DNA of 64,000 bases from Gnetum montanum (lineage: Eukaryota > Streptophyta > Gnetopsida > Gnetales > Gnetaceae): positions 874,236-938,235 of the forward strand of contig MNCI01007634.1 of the NCBI GenBank assembly GCA_015680685.1, read 5' to 3'. The notes beneath the pieces were generated by a model. It saw only the letters and a list, made by a program, of their open reading frames with translations. It searched no databases and was not told the DNA's origin. Shown in pieces: positions 24,871 to 37,524 of the stretch (position 1 is the first letter of the stretch; each line of letters opens with the position of its first letter). The translations under genes were made by a program, and so were the position numbers.

Positions 24871-25700
24871 AATTGCTTAAATAGAATGTTCTTTCAAACT
24901 CAAATTCTAGTGCTCACTAGTTTCTACCAACAAAAAGGCTTGGATACCTCCAAATAAGACTAAGCAGTTGTATGAGTAAGATGTTTTCAAATTTATGCTT
25001 ACTATAAATCTTATACCATCTTGAAGTTTTAATATCAAATAGCAATTTTACAAAGAGGTATTTAGCCTTCTAAAACTTTATTTTATGAGCCAAAATATTT
25101 TCCAATTTTATCAAAGTAAGCTAACCTATATAGTACTAATTACTAGCTACGTATACTAATGATTCTTTCATTTAATGTTTAAGTGCAATCCTAAAAATCT
25201 GCTACCAATCTTCCTTGATAAAAATTCCACAAGAAGACTAGATATAGAGCAAGATTCAATGGATTTGTGATGAAGGACACTAGAATTACATAAAATCTTA
25301 AACATTAAAATGATCCATCATCAATATGAGAAAATACTCTAAATAATGAACCAATTTTGATCAATCAATAACAACAAAAATTATTGAGCCCTTGGCTACT
25401 ACAAGCAATTCCAACAATTCTGAGAAATCATTATAAGATATGCTATGATTTAACTACTAGCTAAGTCACAATAATAAAAAGAAAGAAATAAATATAACTC
25501 ATAAATTAGAGGCAAAAGCTGAATCAAATATTTAATTCAAAATGCCATTGTATGCCTCCCACCTTTTGTTTTGCGAAAAGAACCATGCCTTTTTATAGTA
25601 AAAACATGAAGAAATCAGTTATCACTAATGTAGTCATAACCACAAAGATGTTACAAAATAATTATTAAGATGAAATATCAGCCATTCCTTTATCAACAAC
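24870..25700. other. AT-rich stretch without a recognised feature
   Basis: Only short ORFs in all frames and no repeat or domain visible by eye. Confidence 0.35.
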
Positions 25701-25989
25701 ATTTTTAGTGAAATCTAAAAGGGCCAGTTACTTCTAAATTTCTACAATGGTTAAAGTTTCTATTGTAAATACTTTAACATTCTCTTCTTCTCAGTGGACA
25801 AGGCTTTTGAAGTATATTTTCCTATACATCAATGATAATGTCTTGATCACTTCTTTTGTGTCATCAGTAGATAAGGATCCACTATTTTCTCTTCTAACTA
25901 CTTGTCATCATTATTGTTGTGGTTTTAATGGCCTTAGTTATGTTTTTCTCATACTCCTACATATTTTCTAAAGTGACAGTAAGATCTAC

Positions 25990-28190
25990 TTTGGCCTTTA
26001 AGATCCATTCAACTTAATATATGCTACGATTTATTACATTGTCCAAAATTTTAGTTTCCACTTTAGGTAGTTGCGCTCTTTTTGCATTGGCTTAGTTTAT
26101 GAAATCATTAGTACCTATAATAGCTTTCTTGAAAGCCTCTTTTCCACCTTTTAGTTCATTGATGCTAACCAAAACTACCTTTGCTTTATGTTTCATGGTT
26201 GTTAATCCATCTATAATAAATCTAAAACTAAACTTTTGTTTCAATTCTTTTGTTGAAAATTTTTTATCCTTCTTCGCCAATTCTCTGCGTAACTTTGCAA
26301 TTTCCATTCTTAAAGATTCTATATTGGCCTCTTTATTTTGAAATATTTTTATTTGAACCTCATTCTTACTCTTTAATATCTCAAAATCTCACTACATTGA
26401 ATGATGCACATTCTTCAACTTTTCAATCTCTTGTTGTTGTTCCTTAATAATTTCATCAGTAGTCTTTGAACAATCTACAATAACTACTAACAAGTTCTTT
26501 GCCAATTCATGATGGGACATAACTATCTTTGTTTTACTTATTTTTGAATCCACATTTTTGTATTGAAAGATAGCTTATTCTTAGACATTTGGCCTCTCTA
26601 GGTGTTGTTGCTTAAGGATTAACTTTTCTTCAGTAGTTTTGACTTTTATAGATTTTGGCCCCCCATTAATAATATATCTAGAAGGAAAATCTAAAAGAGT
26701 CAAGGTCCTTGATGATGAGGAGCCAGTACAAGCCATCACAATTTCTAAGAATGACTTTTTGTGTTTCTAATAACAACATATTTTTGCCAAAAATAATTTC
26801 CAACTACCTCTTCCTTTACTCTCTTACCTTTGTGAACTAGGTAAAAGTGTCTAAATCTAAGGCTTCATCTAGCCTATCAATCTCCCACAAAAATTAGTTT
26901 TCTTTCATTTTATCTAATTAAGATTTATTAAACCATTTGGCCAATATACAAATATCCTCTCCAAACCACCTACTCGCCAAAAACTCTAGTTCTCTACACT
27001 ATTCCTTAGGTAGAATTATGGAGAGGGTTCTTCTAAGCTCATTCTCTACTTGCTTCTTAGCTACATTTACCAGCTCATCATTCACTTGAGAATACACAAC
27101 ATCATTTTCCTAGTGTCCATGAGCATTTCTAAAATCCTTGCTAGGATTATAGAACCTATGTTTTTCTTTAAGAAAGACTAATTTCTCAAATTTGGCCCCT
27201 ATATTCACCATATGAGGGGCATTCTCAATGTACAAAAAACAAATCTATAAAGGAAGGACCTATCCTACCATATATTCATGCTTCAATGGGCTATTCTATA
27301 TTTTTCTTTCTACCTCTAAAGCTACCAAATAAGGGGTCACAAATCATGATAGATTTCTTGGCCTTCCTTCAAATCCTTCTATAATTATTTCTATATAATG
27401 GGAATGGAAGAAGACTCCTCTTTACACTTGGCCCTAATTTCATCTACCACAACTTGTTCCATTCTAACCACAGTTCTACTAGGAAGGAATTGGTTCAAGA
27501 GTGGATAAACAATATTCATAAGAAATTCAAGGGTCTATATGTTCATATAGTATTTATGGTAAATAATAGGGTAAAAATTATAATAGGGCCATCTCTTTCT
27601 CATTTATCTTTCTACAGTATATTTAGAAAAAATTGGCTAGAGTCTCTCAGGACTTGGTGTTGTAGCTAAAACATATTCTAACAAGAAAGGACTCAAGTTA
27701 AATTGGGTATTGTTAGCTATGGTATCTACTATATTATGCTACAATTAAGTATCCATAAAATAGACTCAGTGGAAAGGCTTATTATTTTCAAAAATGGTCA
27801 AAACTTTTAAATGTTGGGCTATAATAGAAGTAATATTGGAGCTAGAATAGATATTTAAAGCAACAATGAAAATGTGATGGTGAAACTTGAGCTCATTGAA
27901 ACTAGAAAAACTTATCTTGTAGCTAAAGAATGTTGAGATATTTAGCTCAATCATGTGTGGATCCTATTCATTTGTCAATGTCAGGTTTCCTACAATTACT
28001 GTGGTATTCTCATTACAAGTGTCTTGTTCAAAATGGCTAGGAAGAGGGACACCATACAACTCATAGCTTCTCCTAGGACTAAGACCATTTACTTGTTATG
28101 GCCTTTACATGAATTTCAAATAGTTGTCGCTGAACTCTATTTCAAAGAAGACCCAATTAATGACATCTCTAATTAAATTGGCCCTAGGTC
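25990..28190 (-). pseudogene. Unknown coiled-coil pseudogene
   Basis: On the minus strand a decayed reading frame runs leftward. The clearest part starts with MACTGSSSSRTLTLLDFPSR (about 26735) and continues into a heptad-like, charged region, including an open stretch at 26307-26092 with IAKLRRELAKKDKKFSTKEL. Upstream (28170-26760) similar-phase fragments exist between stops. The plan, an N-terminal domain followed by a long coiled coil, resembles the extra ORFs of the B1 element, but I could not align them. It lies between the PBS at 30571 and gag of B2, where little sequence is expected, so it may belong to another inserted element. Confidence 0.35.
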
Positions 28191-29140
28191 TAAAGCCAAT
28201 TTTTTGTATGTTTATCTTTTAATAAAAGCTTCTTCATTCCTATTCCTCATTGAAAGCCTTTACAAGGAATTATTAAGCATAAACATGATCTTTTTCATGA
28301 TAAAAAAGTGGCTTTGAATCTTCCTATTCTGGATCTTGAAGCCTCAAATCTTCATTTGATTTCACCTATCTTAGCAAATAAAAATGGACAAATCCAAACT
28401 CCGCAAATACTCTATGAGTGCTTGAATAGGCACATATTAAAACAATATATTGGTATCTTCCTTTGTTCTAATATATTTCTTTGGCATGATGAATATTTGA
28501 CTTTGTTAATTGCTTGGTTGGCTATGTAGTTCCAAGCACACTTCTTTTTCCCTATTGATTTGTGCAATTATTAAAAAATTTGCTGGAAGCTCTTTCAAAA
28601 GTTGTCTATGTAATGGTGGTTTATGCTGAAGCTTGTAAATCTTTTAAAGATGATTTGAGATGCAATCTACTTGAAATGGCCTTTAGATTCATTCATTTAA
28701 ATCCCTCTATCCTTGTAATTTGATCCTTAACTTTTTGATCAAGCCATTTAATATTAAAAATTTTGATAGATCTCCATCAACTGGCCACTTCCTTGCCATT
28801 TACCATCCTTCTCATTTCAATCCAAATCTTTGATTTGATTTTGGCTCGAATTGGGATTAATTTTTCCCTAAATTAGACCTGGAAGGCATTTTTTCCATTT
28901 CAAACCTTTTAATAAATTTGGAAAAGATGTGTTTTCTCCATTTCAATATTTCTTGGTCATTTCCTTTGAAAATGCTAAAACTATTCATAAGCTAAGTACA
29001 AAATAGAAGAATTGATTCTACCCCATTTTAGGATTAGATTAATAGCCATTTTACCAATCTTGATATCTAAATCATAAGGTCATGTGTTTTCACAATGTGT
29101 AATGACTAGCATTTGAATTGGGGCTAAAATGGGCAAACTG
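28190..29140. other. AT-rich stretch without a recognised feature
   Basis: Short unrelated ORFs only. Nothing identifiable by eye. Confidence 0.35.
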
Positions 29141-29740
29141 GCTTTTGGCATTGTTAGGAAATAAGCTAGGTGTACTTTTCTCCAATTTGACTTGTCAAAG
29201 GCCAAAATGGGAAAAATGGATTTTGGCCAAGTTATGAACTGGGCAAAAAATGATTTTCTCTAGTTTAGGTTCTAGGATAGATGAAATGAGAAAAATGACT
29301 GTTGGCCATGTTAGGAAATGGGCCAAACATACTTTTCTCCAGTTTGACTTATCAAAGGCCGAAATGGCGAAAATGGATTTTGGCCAAGTTATAAATGGGA
29401 AAAAGACAATGTTCTCTAGTTTAGGTTCTAGAATAAATGAAATGGGGAAAATGAATCTTGGCCATGGTAGGAAATGGGCTAGGTGCACTTTTCTCAAGTT
29501 TGACTTGTCAAAGGCCAAAATGGGGAAATGGGTTTTGGCCAAGTTATGAAATGGGCAAAAGATGATTTTCTCTAGTTTAGGTTCTAGAATAAATGAAATA
29601 AGAAAAATAACTCTTGGCCGTGTTAGGAAATGAGCCATGCACACTTTTCTCCAATTTGACTTGTCAAAGATCAATATAGGGAAAATGGATTCTAGCTTAA
29701 TTATGAAATGGGTAAAAGATGATTTTTTCGAGTTCATTAA
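29141..29740 (+). repeat. 156-bp tandem repeat, about four copies
   Basis: The anchor CTTTTCTCCAATTTGACTTG recurs at 29175, 29332, 29488 and 29644, intervals of 157, 156 and 156 bp. Because 156 is divisible by three, the minus strand stays open over 195 codons and predicts a 52-residue repeat. No start signal or similarity supports it as a gene. Confidence 0.9.
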
Positions 29741-30570
29741 TTGAAAAAACTTGACCTTGAAGTATGATGTCATCTCTAGCATCGATAAATTTCTAAATCA
29801 TCAAATAAACCTTAATCCATTTATTAGCCACATAAAATTTTCCATTTTAAACTAAGTTTTAAACCTTATGTCCCCTCAAGCTAATTTAGGGTATAATTTT
29901 AATGCTTCATATTAGGGTGGAATCGATTTTCCTCACTTTGTAAAAAGATGAAGTATATCTCATATTTTGGTCTTCCATTTGGCCAATACACTCATTAACT
30001 ATTTAACTTTTTATTTAATGTTGGCCAAGCAATTCTTCTCCTAGTCTATGAGTTGAGATTATTTCAGCCTAAACCTTTTTATCCCATTGAAACTTGAACT
30101 CAAAACCTTCCTCTAAAACTGCATCAATGCTATCATTAAAAACTAGCCATTAAAACTTTTACCAAAACTCAAACCCAAAACCTCTCTACGTTAAACTTTT
30201 TATGAACAACATGATCATCTTTTTATTTTACCTTCTTATACCTTGTTTTTGCTTAAAACTTGACTAACCAATAATGTTGCACATCATGGCTTGATTTTAT
30301 TTTATAATGAAATATAATTTCTTAAATACCAATGTTTGTTCCACTGATGATTAAAATGTTTTCAACATGCACCTCATTTTCACTCTTTGCAGTTCTTCCA
30401 CGGGTTCTTGTGGAATCATTCGTAAGTGGGGAATATGTCATGTAAGACGAAGGCATGTTTCAATCTATAAGTATGATATAGAATAACATATTATTATTTT
30501 TATATGATAAGTTGTGTTGGCTCTAACTATGATCCTTGAATAATCCTAACTATCTAAAACACTAGTACTT
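29740..30570. other. AT-rich internal sequence next to an LTR
   Basis: It lies just inside the LTR at 30591-31599, so it should be retrotransposon leader sequence. No gene recognised. Confidence 0.35.
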
Positions 30571-30589
30571 ATCCCCAATAATGACACTA
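30571..30589 (-). promoter_or_regulatory. Primer-binding site, tRNA-Asp type, decayed
   Basis: The minus strand reads TAGTGTCATTATTGGGGAT beside the LTR end. It matches the tRNA-Asp complement used by Athila elements with differences that are C-to-T or G-to-A. The same site with other changes occurs at 36368 and 44618. Confidence 0.6.
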
Positions 30590-30590
30590 A

Positions 30591-31599
30591 TAATAAGTGA
30601 TGGAGTAATCCTATGTCCAACTATATGGATCACAAGCATTCATGCACAATCCAATCCAATTTCATGGACTAAGACTAGTTAGATGTCTTACATAATTAAG
30701 CATTAGATCATTAATCATTATCTTTCTAATCATACTTATGTGGGCTCAAGTTGTATGATTAAGTGTGATCAAGACATATAATCATATTTTTATTATTAAA
30801 ATATTAACCTAACTAATATAAATGTGGAAACTAAATCTAATCTAGCCTAAGCATAGAGCATTCATTCCTAACTTGTGGTACACATATTGAACATATGCTA
30901 ACATTGCTAGGTTACCAAGTATTTCACTACAAGGCATACTAAGTGATCTACTACTAGGTTTACCAATTTTTAGTACATTTATGTTCAAAATTAGTTTTTC
31001 TCATGGAAATTCATTGAGTGCAATGAAATAAAATATTTAACTAATTGCTTTGAAAATAAAGGAATAATTAAAGTAAATGAAAATAAATAATATTGAGTTA
31101 TTGAGTCCAATGTTATCATAGATAGAATAAATCTCAATTTTATTGTTGTCATGCCAATGTGTCCAAGTACATGAGCACTTGAATAAAACTACATATAGTT
31201 TATTCAATCTACACTACAAGCACTTAGTGAAAACATAATTCTAACTTTTGCATGAGAAAATTGCAAAATTTTGTATCTAAAATGATCAAAATGCATCATA
31301 AATGTATTAGGTACATGCATTTATATAGGTATTTATGAAGCTTGCATCCATGCTAATGCATTAACAAAGCTAATGCTACATTGATGTTGTTGCAATGAAG
31401 AAACTAATTAACATAGCTTTTGCCACTTGAATTACAACCTTATTGTGACTCATGGTCTCATTGTAGTTACTTTCCTAGAGACAAAAACACATCTAAATAG
31501 CTTCAAAATAACTTTAAAACATAAATACTCACTTCTAAGACTTCTAGAAGACATTGGAAATAAGAAATATATAAAGAAGACAAGGTAATGTCCTCATCA
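30591..31599 (-). repeat. B-type 5' LTR (1009 bp), minus strand
   Basis: The right end reads CTCATCA; the left end TAATAAGTGATGG aligns with TGATAAGTGACGAGG of the B1 LTR at 45663. It has a TATATAAA box on the minus strand at 31327-31320 and a decayed primer-binding site on its left. Interior similarity to the other B-type LTRs is patchy, so it is a diverged family member. It is likely the 5' LTR of B2, though 5.7 kb separates it from gag. Confidence 0.65.
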
Positions 31600-32605
31600 G
31601 TAAAAATATAAATAAAAATTTAACAAACTAATTAACTAAAGAAGTAGATAATAAAATCTTGTCGCATTGAACAACTACTTTGTCAACTTATCAACACACT
31701 CTTGGATCTTACATGTTAACTACTAGGTGAACCATGTTGAATGTACAAGTGTCTGAGGTCTTGATATACTCAACTTGCATTACTAAGTATAAGTGTAAAT
31801 GAAAAAATTTATCATAAACTATTATTAACAACTTGTATAAAATGTTGAAAAGTAAATTGCTATAAGTAAATTACAAGAAATATAAAGCTAAATTCAAAGT
31901 GTTGCAATGTATTGAAAAATCAATCTTGATCTTATTATTGAACATGGTCAAATCTAAGCATAACCACTCAAATAAGACTTCAAAAATTAAGACCAAATAT
32001 ACATTTTAGGCACCTATTAATTGACTAGAAATTACACAAAAAACCATATAATTTCACTATAATGATTAAAAATTAATTTTTTCTTTTGGTCTAGCAATTA
32101 GGTATAGATAGACAAGATACCTCCTATATTCATGCATACACATTCCTACATGCATTGGTGTAAGCATGTTGATTTGTATGAATTAACACATTTCTACATC
32201 TATGATTTTATTAGTGATATAAGATAAACAACCAATGAGTTATATATATTATTAGGAAGAATAAAATTAGACATCTCATTTACAACAACATTACTAGAAG
32301 AAGATGTTATAGATTATTCTCTATCAATATGTAAATCTACATTTTAAAACTCAAAAACAATTTCAACATTGATATAAAAAGCTAAAAGTAATTTAGAATA
32401 TCTCATTGAGAAAATATGATTAAGTTGTATGTGTTTTTCGTATCATTGGTAAGATTTGGTTATAGACAAGAAAGATTTCTACAAAGTTATATAGGTTTAT
32501 AATAGTGTACATATAGCTCATGTAGATAAAGTAGTTATTCATTTAAAGAACTTGGATCTAATTTTAAAAATTTATGTCCTTTTTAAAATTAGAATTTAAA
32601 GAAAA
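31600..32605. other. AT-rich intergenic sequence
   Basis: No coding potential or recognised repeat. Confidence 0.4.
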
Positions 32606-32607
32606 TT

Positions 32608-32795
32608 TTTAAGGGACCACCACTTGAAGTAATGATAAGATGCTCATTTTAAGTCATAAGACCTAGGTTCAAGCCTTGGCATAACTAGTTGAAAGAGTTT
32701 AGGATTTTGCTCATCCACCATCCTCCCAAGACCTCACCTTAGAAAGACAAGCATTGAGCCTTTGGGTAATGATTTTTTATTTAAAGGAAAGTTTT
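32608..32795 (+). mobile_element. Candidate tRNA-derived SINE
   Basis: A perfect pol III B box, GGTTCAAGCC, occurs at about 32672. About 40 bp upstream is an A-box-like AGTAATGATAAGATGC. A body of unrelated sequence follows (CCTCCCAAGACCTCACC), with a T-rich end near 32780. This is the layout of plant SINEs. I could not confirm target duplications, and the A box is weak. Confidence 0.4.
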
Positions 32796-33640
32796 AATAA
32801 TTGATAAGAAACCTATTTTGAATTAAAGATCAAGTTATGAAAATATGCTTGGGCATAATAAATATTATCCCAATATCTTTAAAATCCTAAAGTCACATAA
32901 GATATAAATTATTAAGCCCTCATTTTTCATTGAGATAATGGGGTCCAAAGCTTGCAAGAAAATAGTTTGTAAATATTATTCTTTGAGAGGTTACCATATA
33001 TTTTCTTCAATAGCAGTCTAAACATTTATAAAGAGATTGTTTGTGAATTATTGAGAGAAACATGTTGCATATTACGAATGTTTTCAAGAGTGAAGATATT
33101 TTTCTAATAACTATTAGTAATCCTTCATTTGTGAAAATTTAAAGTAAATGAAGAGATATTAAGTATTAAATGGGCTTCTAACTAAAGAAAATCCAAAATA
33201 AGCAAGTTTGAGCAAATTGTTATTGAATATTAAAAGTAGAGCTTTTATAGAAAGGTTGATTTTTAGGGGATGTTGGACCTTGAAATAATTGTAATATAGG
33301 AACATCATAAGATGTAGAGTCCAATTAGAGCTTTATAACTCATAATTGCTCACTAGAATTGTATCCATGATTTAAAGCTTTCAAATTAAGAGTTTTACCA
33401 CTTTAGATATATGTTGAATAGAACAACTTTGTCATATGCTTTTTCTAAGTTAATGAAGTTCATATGAGTTTTTAAAACTATCTCATAGAATAGATCTAAT
33501 GTTTTTCTCGATAATCTAATTTTTTTCAGTAGATTTACTTTTTCTTTGGATTTTCTCTAGCAAATATAATTTCTTTAGAATTTCTCTATGGGGGATTCTA
33601 TGCTACTTCCATCTCCTTCAACTAATGTTGAAATTTCTAC
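32796..33640. other. AT-rich intergenic sequence
   Basis: No supported feature. Confidence 0.35.
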
Positions 33641-33689
33641 TTCTTTTATTAATGTGAAAATTTCTATTGCTTTTCAAAATGCAAATTTA

Positions 33690-34330
33690 TAAGCTTGTAA
33701 AAAATAGCCATGACACCTTATTCTAGTAATTCTGATGCAACTAAGACACCCAATTTTGTTCTCCCTAATTATATGTATGAGTTATTGGTTGCTAATTTTT
33801 CATCACAATATGGGTTTATTTAAAAGTTGGTTACCTGCCTCCTAATAAAGTTTTGTTTCATAGCCAAGTATTATTCTCATTTTTTTTTCTACTTATTGAG
33901 TTAGACCATGCTTCAATGATGCAACATGATCTAGATATAAGGTCTTTTATACATAAGCATGTAATATTGATCACTTGTAAGTGGGATCCAAATCTGGATA
34001 TCCAATCTAAAGAATATGCTAAAGTTCCATGTTTTGTTGAGTTATGTAATTATTCATTCATTTTTTGGAAAGTTGAATAGAAAATTATTATTCTCAATCC
34101 CATTAGGTATATGGAGTCTACTTCTAATTTTCATATATCTTTTTTTTATTGAAATCAACCTTCTCAATCATAAAAAGGAATTGGTATTACAAGTAGGAGG
34201 AAAGACTAATATTTAGCCAATTACATATTAGAATCCTCCTAATTCTTAAAACTTTTGCTACTCTGAAGGACATTTGTTTAATACTTGTTCTTTTCTACTT
34301 AAGAAACAAAATGTGTTGAAGTCAAAGATA
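33690..34330 (+). pseudogene. L1-type LINE ORF1 remnant (DUF4283-like with zinc knuckle)
   Basis: The plus strand encodes CKWDPNLDIQSKEYAKVPCF and then VELCNYSFIFWKVE, the pattern of plant L1 ORF1 proteins (W.P.f......K.pvWv.l..lp..fW). About 60 codons further is CYSEGHLFNTC, which fits the C-X4-H-X4-C end of a CCHC knuckle; its first cysteine is lost to a stop. Frame changes and stops show it is dead. Whether it belongs with the RT at 34980 is unclear, as that RT looks RTE-like. Confidence 0.55.
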
Positions 34331-34975
34331 GGAAAAAATAATATCAAACTAAAGATATTAAAAATCAAGTTAGTTTCAACAATAAAATTGGTCAAATAGT
34401 AATAAAGAATCTAGAAAAGATAGATCTGTTGTATAATTTTACTAATACTAGAGAATGTATTAAACAACCTAGATAGATAGCTCATATGGTCAATTTTCCT
34501 TATTTCACATGAATACTATTAACTCAAAAATTAAAATTAGTATCAACAAGAAGAATACAGTTGATGGTAAAGATTCTTAATGTAAGATTAATAACAAGTG
34601 ATGAGGTAAAGATCTTTCACAAATATTACCACTTTCTTACTTTGATACAAATATTGGTATTAAGCCACACCTTTCTATATCGAATCATTTTGTTATTTTA
34701 AGTTCAAACATGGATGTTGAAAAGTGATTTAAATTTTTTTAGAAGTGGGACCTTCCTCCTTACTAACAATTAATTTTTTTCACTTATTTTTTTTCAAAGT
34801 ATCAATTGTAAGACTATATGCATGAGTAGATAGTTCTAAAATTAGAAAGTTTTTTCTTGCGATATATTTTTTTACTCAATGTCAAGCTTGCAATGTAATC
34901 TAAATTTTCTTTGTTTATTATTAATATATTTTTTGGGTTCAACATCTCATTTCAATAACATTTAGTAGCAATTTC
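34331..34975. other. Unassigned sequence between LINE fragments
   Basis: AT-rich and stop-rich. Possibly decayed LINE sequence, but I see no motif. Confidence 0.3.
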
Positions 34976-35416
34976 TTATATCATGCACAATTGAAAGAAT
35001 TTTGGTAAAAGACAATAAAATCTTGGATAGGTGGAAATTTTATTTTCAAGAATTATTTATTAAATGAAGAATTTCCAAAAGAAAATATCCAAGAAGAAAA
35101 ACTAAATTTAAATTTGGTTAATGAACTTTCCTTCTTTGAGGTATTTATAGCCTTATCAAAAATGAAAAGTAGAAAAATTTATTAGACTAGATAACATTCC
35201 TATAGAAGCTTGGAAAGCATTAGGAGATATGAGAGTTTATTGGTTGACATAATTATTTAACAAAATTTTGAAGGATGGAGAAATGTCCAACAATTAGAGA
35301 AAAAGCTTTGTTGTTCCGATTTACAAACATAAAGAAGATGTACAAATTATGCAAACTATAGAGGGATCAAGCTAATGAGTCATACTATGAAGTTGTGAAA
35401 GAGATTCATAGAGTAG
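34976..35416 (+). pseudogene. Non-LTR retrotransposon reverse transcriptase, part 1 (RTE-like)
   Basis: Across frame changes the plus strand encodes IPIEAWK, FNKILKDGEMP, VPIYKHKED and NYRGIKLMSHTMKLWK, the order of fingers motifs in RTE-type LINE reverse transcriptases. The fragment stops at the target site of element A (AGTAG, 35412-35416) and continues at 41546. Confidence 0.75.
35412..35416. repeat. Target-site duplication AGTAG, left of element A
   Basis: AGTAG is identical to 41546-41550 on the other side. LINE RT sequence resumes after it. Confidence 0.9.
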
Positions 35417-36366
35417 TGATGAATTGTGGTTTGTCAGGTGCTAATATCGAACCCTTGACATTGGACCCTTGACGTCGAATCCTTGACGTCAGACCCTTGA
35501 CATCAAACCCTTGACATCAGACCCTCAATATCAGACCTACGATATCGGGTACGTAATATCGCGGCCTAGATAACAATATCGGGTACATGATATTTCAATT
35601 CTTATGTAAGCCTATAAATACACCTTTGGATGCATAGGAAAAAGGGGAGTAAGTTAGGGAGTTAGTTAGTGTTAGAGTAGAGTCTTTTTTGTCAATTTTA
35701 ATTCATCTCAATCCTTTCCCTAATGCATGCCCGCAATGTGATGATTGTAATTGTACAGAACCTTTATTCGAGTGTGATGTACTTGGACACAAGCATGATC
35801 GACAATAAAGATTGAGATTACTTCATCATTGCAACATTCACTTAGTTTTAATTGCTTAACTATTATTTTTATATATTATTTTCTTACTTAATATTTCTTT
35901 ACCTTCATTTTCTGTCCCTAATATTAAATGTGAAATGAGTACGACTTAATCACAAGCATTTAACTACTTAGTATCCTAGTAGCGTATCTAGGAGTGTTTA
36001 AGTAACATGCACTTGGTAATCCCAGAAGTAGTACATGAGGTCCAAGATGCGTACGAATGATTAAGGATGGATGCTCATCGTACTTAGGCTAGCTTAGATT
36101 TTTTTTCTCATTCTTTATTAGCTTAAAACAAGGTTATTTTCCATTGCTTCTAGGAGTAGCACTAGCTTAGGACCACATCATACACCTCACTCTAGGCTAA
36201 ACCATACGTGACAAAACAAATACTAGTCTAGGTGGGAAGACAGTGAACTGCAATCAATGTGTAACTATCTAGATACCACAACTAGCCCCTCCACAGAGTT
36301 CAACTGGATCGTGCGTGAATGCTCATATTTGTATGGTTGAGTGTAGGGGTACCTTACCACTCATCA
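35417..36366 (+). repeat. Element A 5' LTR
   Basis: It begins TGATGAATTGTGG and ends CACTCATCA. Six 14-bp units (ACCCTTGACATCAG type) fill 35451-35534, followed by GATATCGGGTAC-type words. A TATAAATA box is at 35613-35620. Confidence 0.95.
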
Positions 36367-36367
36367 T

Positions 36368-36386
36368 TGGTGCCATTGCCAGGGAT
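36368..36386 (+). promoter_or_regulatory. Element A primer-binding site (tRNA-Asp type)
   Basis: TGGTGCCATTGCCAGGGAT starts 1 nt after the LTR. The complement of plant tRNA-Asp differs from it at three places, each C/T or G/A, consistent with decay by cytosine deamination. A tRNA-Asp primer is characteristic of Athila. Confidence 0.8.
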
Positions 36387-36498
36387 GGTGCTAGTTATCT
36401 AAATTAGATATATCATCTAAGATCATTGTAAAGAAGCATTAATGATACATCTTTTAAAGAGAAACTAATTACAGATAAGTCACACACAATTCATCACA

Positions 36499-37524
36499 AT
36501 GTCTCTCTCAGAAGACATTGACAACACAGCAACTAGTAAGGCAATTCATTGGAGAACCAACGAATTATATGATGATGAAGATGAAGTTTAGAGTACAAAA
36601 TCTTATGTAAGGGTCTCCTATGTACCTAAACAAAGACAACATCATCCTAACTCACAAATTCATAACCTACCTAGTGACAATGAACCCCTTCTAGCCACTA
36701 AGAGCCTAATGCATATACAAGAGGCTATTCGAATATCCCACAAGCATCATAAGGAAAGTCATCTACCTAGGCTTGATTTAAACAGTTTTCCCAAATTTTT
36801 AGAAGGCTATGATTTAGATCCGCAACATCATTTAGAAGCTTTCCATGATGCCTATGTATGGAAAAATATTGATAATGGGTGGCAAAAACTTAAGCTCTTT
36901 CCTACAACACTCGTTGGCCAAGCAACAATATGGTACAAGTCCTTAAGACCAAAATCAATTCGGTGTTGGCCGACAATGATAGAACTCTTCAATAAAAGAT
37001 ATCAAACCTATACAAGAGTGTCAGCCTTAAGGAAAAAAATCCAAGAGTGGAAACAAACACAACATGAACCCTTGGACATGGCCTTAGAAAGATATTATGC
37101 ATTGTTAAAAAACTGCCCAGGCCATGAATTCTCTGAGGAAAGGCTAATGTATCACATCATGGATGGGCTCCATAATGAAACAAGGGAGACCCTAGGGATG
37201 TATGCCCGAGGTCAACTATACGAGCTATAAACCCACCAATTCCAAGAGCTTATTAAGCAAGTAGCAAAAGAAGAAGGAGAAATGGCTAAATGGGAGAATG
37301 TTGAAATCTCTCAACGAGATCAAAATCTCAAATTAGCAAAGGTCCATGATCATGAAGAGGAGAAATCAACTCACCTCAAGGAGGTGAAATCATCTTTGCC
37401 AATACTACAATCACTAGATGAAATTGAGGCAAAGATCAATAAGATGATGGAATGGATACATGAAGAATGTGGAGAATATGCTAACACTATTAGAAGTGGA
37501 ACCATGATGAACCAAGTAGGATAG
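36499..37524 (+). pseudogene. Element A gag
   Basis: One reading frame runs from the ATG at 36499 to the stop at 37524, about 341 codons, broken only by stops at 36589 and 37228. The region after residue 70 carries PKFLEGYDLDPQHHLEAFHD, LFPTTLVGQATIWY, FNKRYQTY and LPEP-like packing motifs of Ty3/gypsy capsids. The B-family gag (minus strand, 55640-55960) has the same blocks. A lysine/glutamate-rich part follows (37282-37524). This is the best-preserved coding region of the window. I chose the 36499 start because it lies about 110 bp after the primer site and is in frame with the conserved part. Confidence 0.85.

Noticed and set aside
29195-29782. 195-codon open frame on the minus strand
   Set aside because: It is made entirely of the 156-bp tandem repeat, has no start context or similarity, and the opposite strand is also partly open.
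36709-37230. A separate 173-codon gene
   Set aside because: It is in frame with the ATG at 36499 and with sequence to 37524; only two stops divide one gag frame.
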